From: Symsagittifera roscoffensis
Lineage: Eukaryota; Xenacoelomorpha; Acoela; Convolutidae
Assembly: GCF_963678635.1 (NCBI RefSeq)
Contig: NC_087062.1
Span: 66,699,415 to 66,763,414 of the forward strand
DNA: 64,000 nt
Reading direction: 5' to 3'
Shown: piece by piece, positions 56,609-64,000 of the stretch
How positions within the stretch are numbered: position 1 is the first letter of the stretch
Layout: every line of letters begins with the position of its first letter
Translations under genes and position numbers: made by a program
Notes under the pieces: model-generated
What the model saw: only the letters and a program-made list of their open reading frames with translations
Told to the model about the DNA's origin: nothing
The model's database searches: none

Positions 56609-59600
56609 ATGAAGAGCAGGACTGTGATTGGCTGTTCCCTGCTGTCACTCAGTGTCTTTCTCTCTCTGGGTGTATTGGATGTTGTCCAGTCCACTGTAGA
56701 AAGTGGCAGGTCAGTGAACAAACTCATCTCTCTAGAAGAGGGAGATGAAGATGACCAGTTGATGAAGGGAACCCAGTTAGATCTCTACATGCCCGAAGAG
56801 AACTGCTACGATCTCTATGGTTAGTAACTGCTACCACCATCTCTGTACCAACACAGTATAACAAAAACAGAATCAAGTCGTCCAGATTGCTTGTTAAAAC
56901 TAAGACAAAGAATTTTGCATATTTTGCTTGCCAAAGTTCCATTATAACAATTTCTGATTCCATTATGTGGCACACTGGTGTTACTAATGAATTAGCTGAA
57001 ATGAACTGCGAAGTATTGTTTTTTATTGCTGACACCAGATAGTGTGATCTGTTTACGTATCTGGATTTCAAATATTAAGACTTATGAAGTCTTTCACGCG
57101 GAATTCAGTTTTTTCCAGGAAATGTTGTTTATGAGATGGCGATCGGCAGGAAAATGATAATAAGAGTTGAGTTAATTTCAGGTATCAGGGGTCAAATGCA
57201 CTTCATCAGAAATGGGATTGCGATGCGAGGCGCTTTAAGACGTCCGATCACGTTGGAACCAGAGGTTAACCAGGTGCAACTTATGTTTGTATCTCCTCTT
57301 CTGGTGCTCCTGTTCGAGACCAGAGCCACAATTGTAAATGACAGTCTGGGCATGGTGTGGTATAACTTCAGCCGGCCAGAGAACTGCAAAGTGGAGTCAC
57401 CTTGTTGGAGCGAGGAGCACTCGTCCTTCAACAACGACCCAAACAAGTGGGGAAGTGAGTAATAATTTTAGTGTCTGCGATTCGCAGAGGATATATGAAA
57501 CGCTATCCAGCCTGTCTAAAATTAATCAATTTCTAAGGTTTCCCCTCATACTAGACGAGTTATTTTGCCTAGCGAAACTCAAGGTCGTTTTTTTGCGTGT
57601 AGAATTTTCACGGGGTGCCACTATTACAGTCGAAGTCGGCCAGGCTGTGGTAGACCTGAAGCTAGAGATTAAGTGAGAGCTATTATTAAGATCATTTATC
57701 CACGAGGGATAGGACCAACATACGAGCTGTACAGCTCATCACGGCGAACCGCTGTTGTGCCCCTGCTTAAGAACTACATGCAATTTTTTTGGTCTGACTA
57801 TCTGAAAGTGAACGCTTTACCACTAGTGCCTATGAAGAAAGTGAAGAACAGCTGAGCCAGATACCATATTTTTACGATCCAAATAATTGTCAACCGAGAA
57901 TATTCAACGCTTGAAGATATCTGAAGTGCGAATGAATTTTAGGAAGCTCACCTGCGCAATTAGTAGAATTAAAATGAGTACTGGCGCAATCATTTGAGAT
58001 ATTGGAGCTCAGGATCGTAACAGCTATGAATTGTTTCGATATTTTAAGTAGCCAAAAAATGATATTTATGGTTTTAATAATGATCAAAGAAACGTATTTC
58101 CTTGACAGATTGTCTGCCGTAAACTTCTATTGGAAATAATCAGGCAACTAAATTTAGTTGGTTCTTAAGTGCTATTCTTTGATTTATTGCAGAAATGTCC
58201 ATCTTCGTGTCATGCCATGAGTCACCGGGACAATCTGTTCACTCCTCCGACAACACTAAACAGACCTCGAAGTCACCAGGAGACGACTCGACCTACTCGG
58301 TAGAACTGAAACTGAACTTCACCTTTGCAGCAATGTACAGTTCGGCCGCCATGTCCAAGGGGGGTCTGGGTGATAATGGTAGCAAGATCAACTCGAGGAC
58401 CGTCCTATTCACCGTCATCAAAGTGTGCAGACTCAAGCCAGGTGGGGTGGTACTCGTTGCTTTTTTCTAGGACAAAAACACAGAAATAGAAGATTCTTTT
58501 CAAGTTATGAGAAAAAATTATGTTATTTGAACAGAAAGTTTTAGCAAGAAAACTTCTGTCGTTGTCATTTTTTGCCTTTTATCTTTTTTCAATGTTTCCG
58601 TACAGGTCAATCTCAATTTTACTTAAGTTCTTGAAAAAGCAAGTTGCCGCCAACTCTCCGTTCTTCCTATTCATGTAGGTCAGTAGAAATGTTGCAAAAT
58701 ATCAAATGTCAAAAAATGTCAGTTTTGCAAAATAAGTATGAATAAACATAATTTTTTTCTCTCCAAGAAATTGTTGACAATACAATGAAGAATCATATCA
58801 AGCAGACTGTAAAGTAGACATTAGTCCCGTTGTCTGTCCTCTCCTAGTCTCTTTTCATAAATTTAGGTGCTAATAAATTCTTGCTGTAATTTTTGATGAA
58901 ATTTCTTACTTTGAAATGATTTGGATAAATAAATTTTTCTTCTTTCTTTCTACCTGTATAGAGCCTGTGGTGTCAACAGTGGCGAGAGTGGGCACTAGAA
59001 TGAAGATGTCTTCGGTGGCTGTGTTTTTGTGCTCTGCTCTGGCCACTCTCCTGTTAGTTGTCGTGTCCACGCTGGCAGTGTCTTTCTACCATCTGAGGGA
59101 CATGAAGCCAAATGGCGCCTCAGGGGCAGCTACTGCACAGTGAGTGCGAGTTCAGAAAAAAAAATTACGAAATGTGCAATCATTATCTGAACTTACGAGT
59201 TTGCACCTTATAGATTCAGAGTTTTTTCTCATTTCCGGGCTCTGCTAAAGTACGCCGCAAGTTCTTGTATCTCATTTCGATCCTCATTTTTTGGTAATTT
59301 TAGGTCTTTCAAAATGAACATGAGTAATGTACGTGGAAGTCAGCAGCAGCAGAGGGCCGCTCTTCTTCTCAGCGGACAATTCAGCGAATCAGTTCTAGCA
59401 TCACAACTCAACTACAGGTAAGTTCACATCTTTGGTAAATTGGCCGAAGTTAGGTGGAGTATTTACATAATGACTTTGTAAGGACAGTCATCTTTTTTCG
59501 TTATTTTGAGTAATGAAGACTTTTATATAGGTTTTGGTGATTTTTTTTCAGAAAAAAGTCTTAAAATGCTCTAATAACTACAGATAAGCATTCATACATA

Positions 59601-62382
59601 TTAATGCATTTATGAATGAACTTAGGTTTACAGTGCTGATTTAAATTAACCGGACAAAATAAACAAAACTCGAATTTTCAAACGCATTTTCTCAAATTGG
59701 GTTAAGATTAGACAAAAAAATTTGCTTAGAATTTCACCAGAATTCATATGGTACAATTTCTTCTTCAAAATTTTAACCCAAAAATGGTTCATTTTGGTTT
59801 TTTTCAATTAATCAAAAATTACGCTGAAACTACTTTGTTAATTGATGAGAAATATATATCACAAGAAGTCTTTCACACAGCCCAACAGAGTTCCAGAAAA
59901 GTTGAATCTTCAAAATTTTGAGTAAATACTTTAAAATTTGTTTTTAAGCAAAGATTTTGGGTTTATATAAGTAAAAATCACGTTTCCTGAATATCAAGCA
60001 AAAATAGTTTCTCGTATACTGGTTTTTGGAGGTTTAACCCTTATAGAACTTTGTTGGGCTGTGTAAGAGGCTTCTTGTGATATATATTTTTCATCAATTA
60101 ACGAAGTAGTTTCAGCGTAATGTTTGATTAATTGAAAAGAGCCATAATGACCCATTTTAGGGGTAATATTTTGGTTGAGAATTATTTTGAGAAAAAATGC
60201 ACCTTATTAATTCTGGGGACAATCTAAGCAATTTTTGTTCTCTTCATTTTTTGTCTAACATCAACCCAATTTGAGAAAAACGAGTTTGAAATTTCAAATT
60301 TTCGTTTTTTCCGGTTAACTTAAATCAGCACTGTATATGCACTTTTTGAGTTAAATTAAAATTTATCTGCTGAAAGTTACGCAAATAGCACTCTCCAAAT
60401 ACGAACGTGGAAATGGCATATAATTCAGCTCATTTTTTGTTCAAAGGACTAACTCCACTAACATCAAAAGCGTAAAGACCACGAAAATTATGATTGACTT
60501 CTAGTCCCGAAAGTGTAATTTAATTGGCAGCGGAATAAAAACTTTACCTTTTGATCCAGTTTTCTCAACTTGGGTTAATGGTGTTAAAAAAGCGCCAATC
60601 ATAAATTTTTCTAGAAATTCAGAGAGCTTAAAGGGCATCTATTTTTTTTCTTTGAATTTCGAAAGTTAGACTTTTTCAACTAAGTTTTTTTTCTGTTTAC
60701 TTGCGTTTAGTACTCTTTTGCAACTGTCCGCTGGCTATGTTGATAAGTTAGCAGTTAGTTGCGCATCTCCAAAAGACATTTTCGCCCCAGAATTTTGAGT
60801 TACAATTTGTCTAATTTGAGAATAGTTTTTCCGCGGGAATAATAAAAAAACAGGTTCTTTGTTCAGATCGAACTCATCTTCAACTGGCGGTGGTACAATA
60901 ATAGGGGGCAGCAACAATCACGGCAGTCAATTCCTCCCTCGTACGGGGGGAGGGGGAGTGGACGCTGCGAATGGCATTGTGTCTTCTCTTACTCAGTTGC
61001 AGCCACCTGACTACAATAATGCTAACATGAGTCACGGACTGCTCAATAAAATGGGGAGCAGGTAAGGATTGAATTAAACGAAAGCTGATGAATTCGCGGA
61101 TGTAATTTTAACGAGATGATTGAAGATTTTATTAGCTGATTATCTTTAGAAAACTCAGTCAAATTCAAGTCTTTAAAATAGTTTTGTTAAATTTGGTAAA
61201 TTTGGAATCACCGGATAGTATTGCGCTTCCAAATATTACCCAGAAAAATTTTGATTTTTGTCTTAGCGTTTTGCAAAAATATTGTAATCGGATGCCTGAC
61301 GTGTTTCCCATAAACAACTTTGCCGATAGAATCGCACGTATGATGTGATGTTCATTTCAAATAATAGTTTCTGCACGTTTAGCCTGACGGTTCCGCGTGT
61401 TACAACTCAAGTAAATTCTTCGAAACGCCTATGTTTGGGACGATGAAGGTGCTGATTTCAATTCCGACCGGGAGCTGTTTTTTCATATTGAAAATTGTTT
61501 TCTAGGAAAATTTTTAGGGTAAGACTATCGCTGGTCCTCTCATTTTCATCGGCTAACTTAGCAAAGCATCAAATTTCTGTGTGATATAAGCAATTTGAAT
61601 ATCTTTGTTTCGTCTCCTTGTTATTTGACTCGGTTACGTCTCCGTGCTTGGCAATTGTGTTTCTTGACAAGTTTATTCGAATTTTTTTGCCAAGGTTGGT
61701 TATTCATAAATCTTTTTCGGAAGAAAAAGCTATGTTAAGGATATAAAGAGAATAAAGGGCAAAAGTTTGACTGGTGATTGTATAGTAAAGGATTTCAATA
61801 GTGAGCACTGTTTCAGCAATCGCAACATGTTTTTGTCATCTGCCAACGGAGGCATGGTTCAAGGTAGTCCTGTGCCTATGGAACACGTGCACCCTATGCA
61901 TCATGCACTGCCACCAGGGGGAATGGGGATGGGACTGGAGTTGATGAATAGTCTCTCTCCGGCCACTTCCGGCTTTATGGCCCCCATGCACACAGCTGCT
62001 AACTCAGTCGGAGGAGGATCAGGTAGCAAAATGTAGTCACGTCTTCAGAAGTGTCCTAAAGGGGAATCCATAAGTCTTAGAAAGTGAAATAAGAAGCCAG
62101 AATAATTTCTTTTGAATTCGGAAGTATCAGGTATCTACATTGTGTTGGGCAGTGAAGTGATGTCTAATCCAGAGCATCAATTTTAAGGTCCCACATGTGT
62201 AACTCCAGCTGCGAGTGAGCCAGTCATGAATTTGGGTGGGGGCGTTCGAGGTTCAGAAAGTAATCTAATGAGTCCCACTACTCCTGGCTCCTCTGGCATG
62301 CAGCACCCTCTGTTGCCACCAGAAGTGGTATTGACCAACATCACCAGGCAGCAAGTGAACATGACTGAGATGGTGTTACAAG
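56609..62382 (+). CDS. RYK: RYK/Derailed Wnt receptor, 5' part of gene
   Basis: Eight exons inferred: 56609-56819, 57182-57454, 58193-58441, 58962-59139, 59304-59417, 60867-61061, 61817-62022, 62188-62382. All are in phase with GT-AG sites. RYK is a single-pass Wnt co-receptor with an inactive kinase-like domain. Exon 1 encodes a signal peptide (hydrophobic CSLLSLSVFLSLGVL) and the WIF start. Exons 1-3 carry the WIF domain (DLYMPEENCYDLYG-IRGQMHFIRNGIA..., VELKLNFTFAA, VIKVCRL). Exon 4 has the transmembrane segment (VAVFLCSALATLLLVVVST) and HLRDMK. Exons 5-8 are Gln/Gly/Met/Ser-rich juxtamembrane sequence ending TRQQVNMTEMVLQG, the usual entry to the kinase-like domain. The rest lies beyond 64000. 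An acceptor-like site at 56500 gives a 108-nt leader. The donor after exon 3 (GTGGGG) is weak, and the WIF domain has an insertion of about 30 residues in exons 2-3. Confidence 0.85.
59623..60340. repeat. Palindromic repeat of about 0.7 kb in a RYK intron
   Basis: Inverted arms centred near 59980. Examples: CAGTGCTGATTTAAATTAAC at 59629 with GTTAACTTAAATCAGCACTG ending at about 60334; ATATATATCACAAGAAG near 59850 with CTTCTTGTGATATATAT near 60070. It interrupts a copy of the dispersed repeat (left part at 59505-59622, right part from 60340), so it is a nested insertion. It is non-coding. Confidence 0.8.
60340..60745. repeat. Dispersed AT-rich repeat, interrupted copy
   Basis: Same order of phrases as 36180-36510: AGCACTCTCCAAATACGAACG, GCAGCGGAATAAAAACTTTA, GATCCAGTTTTCTCAAC, GAGCTTAAAGGGCATCTATT. 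It ends with TGCAACTGTCCGCTGGC, which also ends the copy at 56040. Its 5' part lies at 59505-59622 on the other side of the palindrome. Confidence 0.7.
61062..61816. other. RYK intron 6
   Basis: 755 bp between exons 6 and 7. No repeat or ORF of note. It ends in the acceptor CACTGTTTCAG. Confidence 0.6.
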
Positions 62383-63079
62383 GTAACATTGCGCTTTTTG
62401 TTTATGGGTAAATTTACCTTGACTATCGATCGAAATCGCTTTAAACTCTTTAAAATTTGAAGAATCATGAATTGAAGAATCTCAAGTTTGTTTCAGATTC
62501 TTGAATATCTTTCATATTTACCCTTGCGATAAGACCATCGAGTACAAAACTTTCACCCATAAATAAATTTGTACACAGAATGGTCATTTTTGTTAATTTA
62601 TCATTTCCAAGTTTTTTAATATACCACCTACATATTAACTACTTATCTAGGGATCGTTATTGGTTTTTAAGTGGTCCATGCAAGTCTTGTGATTGTTTCT
62701 TTGTTCGGAAAAGGTTCGGATTATTAAGAGTCGTTGCCTGTAGTTCAGACTTTCACATAGTGCTGACGATTTTTTTTCGTTCTTTCAGGCTTTCGGGCTC
62801 AATTTGATTTTTCATGGTTTCATTTAAAATCAGTTCATTTCCTTTGTTTACGTGGAATAAACTTTGAGTGCTCATTTGGTATATTTTAAAATAATCTATT
62901 ATATATTTAAATTCGGGCTTCACTATCTCGCCATGTTTAAGCTTTTTCAACGTATTATTTTAGCATGTTTAACAAAAGAATTTTTTCACGTTTAAGCTAT
63001 ATCGTATATTGCAATGGTTAAGGTTTTTTTTTCAATTTTCCAATTTAAATTCAGTGTTTATTTCATCAAGTTTGAAATA
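62383..63079. other. Start of RYK intron 8
   Basis: It follows the donor CAAG|GTAACA at 62383. A/T-rich, no exon recognised before the window ends. The next kinase-domain exon is not in view. Confidence 0.55.
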
Positions 63080-63660
63080 AGCAACCCAATAATAGGAATT
63101 TGTCAGTTTTCCCAGCTTTTGCGATTCTGGCCTCCATATATGAATAACCAAATCCTTTTAGTTTACGAGATAGGCAATTTTGAGATTTTTCAAAATTTCT
63201 AGAACATTTAATTTAGAAAAAATTTCTCAATTTTTGAAATTCTGACCCTGTAGTTGAGTGCTGTCAGGGTACTCTCAGGGGTTACAAATCTTGCCTCCAA
63301 ATCTCACTTCTCAATTCCTTGTAGTTTTCGAGATATGACAAAAACTTTGAAGATTGCAATCCTGTTGTTGAAAATTTGAGGGAACTCTCAGGGTTCGCGA
63401 ATTTTGCCTCCACATATGACTGCTCAAATCCTTTTCTTTTTCGAGATATGATTTATGAAATCTTTCAAATGCGACTGCTCAATTGCTTTCAGTTTCCCAG
63501 ATGTGACGTTTTTTAGTTCATTTTTTCGAAGATATTTTTTAAAACTGTACAAAATTTTATGGTTCTTCAAAATTTGTATAAAAAAACGGTAGTAAAAAAC
63601 TTTGCGAATTTTGTAAATACGAACCCTGTAATTGGGTGCTGTCAGAGTGTACTCAAAGAA
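63080..63660 (+). repeat. Second block of the 167-bp repeat family
   Basis: Diverged units contain GACCCTGTAGTTGAGTGCTGTCAGGG, ACTCTCAGGGGTTACAAATCTTGCCTCCAAATC and GTTTTCGAGATATGAC, matching 26038-26972. At least three partial units are recognisable. It lies in the last visible RYK intron. Confidence 0.75.
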
Positions 63661-63914
63661 TAGTTTTTTGAGTTGTTGAAAATTCGAAGCACCGGAGGTG
63701 CGTTACACGCTAGTCATATTTAAGCCTAATACCACAAGCATAGCTTGCCTTATAGTATGACCTTTCTTTTTTTCCAGCCTAAGTCGCAAATATTGTTGCG
63801 ATGCAATGGTTGCGACGAAATGTGTTCATTTTGATCCAGCAATTAAGTACAGCCAATGCTAAGGATATTAACACAGACTATTACATTACAAATAGCACTT
63901 TAGCTTTAAGGCAT

Positions 63915-63990
63915 CATGGATGTGTAGCGTAGAGGTAGAGAAAGAGACCAGCAGCAAAACAAGAGGGTTCGAACCTGGGCAGGGTCGGAT
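63915..63990 (+). mobile_element. tRNA-derived SINE head
   Basis: It has TGTAGCGTAGAGGTAGAGA (A-box-like) and GAGGGTTCGAACCTGGGC (a perfect GGTTCGAACC B box). The copy may run past the window end. It is preceded by a relative of the 51925 array near 63745-63805. Confidence 0.5.
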
Positions 63991-64000
63991 GTTTTTAATG

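Noticed and set aside
56724-57071. 115-aa antisense ORF at RYK exon 1/intron 1
   Set aside because: Opposite a well-supported exon; no splice or start context.

Overview
The window is nuclear DNA of an invertebrate animal. Its host genes are metazoan in type: an intact glucose-6-phosphate isomerase, a class II ARF GTPase, a long coiled-coil gene (possibly the augmin subunit HAUS5) and the 5' part of a RYK/Derailed Wnt receptor gene. Most have spliceosomal introns, and most of the DNA is transposons and repeats. I cannot name the phylum. All four host genes lie on the + strand and have a 3'-splice-acceptor-like sequence just upstream of the start codon (only 7-8 nt away in two of them). This fits spliced-leader trans-splicing, but 5'-UTR introns would look the same.

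Layout. 1-18251: two copies of one large Ty3/Gypsy-like retroelement stand head to head as a giant inverted repeat. The left arm is about 29-8413 (element on the - strand) and the right arm about 9657-18251 (+). The spacer of about 1.2 kb holds half of a foldback element. Each arm carries, outward from the spacer, 1.5-1.8 kb of non-coding DNA with a cluster of CCGGAGGGG motifs, an LTR-like block, a multi-frame gag, a protease, and reverse transcriptase/RNase H. 18252-24563: beyond the point where arm homology ends, the right copy continues as about 6.3 kb of heavily frameshifted coding DNA. I recognise no integrase or envelope there; one ORF has an SGNH-hydrolase-like motif. This is the best candidate for something undescribed.

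25363-28866: a 675-bp near-perfect palindromic (foldback) element, a tandem repeat of about 167 bp, and a 5'-truncated LINE with one in-frame stop. 29121-32392: GPI (single exon), then ARF (three exons, first intron GC-AG). 33098-51494: the coiled-coil gene in about eleven exons. Its last intron, about 11.3 kb, contains an inverted-repeat/tandem array and a complete but inactivated Gypsy-type LTR retrotransposon on the - strand (42721-49669, 5-bp target duplication AATAC). An earlier intron contains a 405-bp hAT-like MITE with 8-bp target duplications.

51925-56500: a tandem array with a core of about 130 bp, a tRNA-derived SINE head and copies of a dispersed AT-rich repeat. 56609-62382: RYK exons 1-8 (signal peptide, WIF domain, transmembrane segment, long Gly/Met/Ser-rich juxtamembrane region, start of the kinase-like domain). 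The rest of the kinase-like domain lies beyond the window. A 0.7-kb palindrome nested in the dispersed repeat sits in one RYK intron, and the 167-bp repeat family returns at 63080-63660.

A recurring theme is inverted DNA: foldback or palindromic structures at four scales (0.68, 0.7, 1.5 and 18 kb). The reading of the retroelements rests on comparing the two arms with each other and on motifs seen by eye. No database search was possible.
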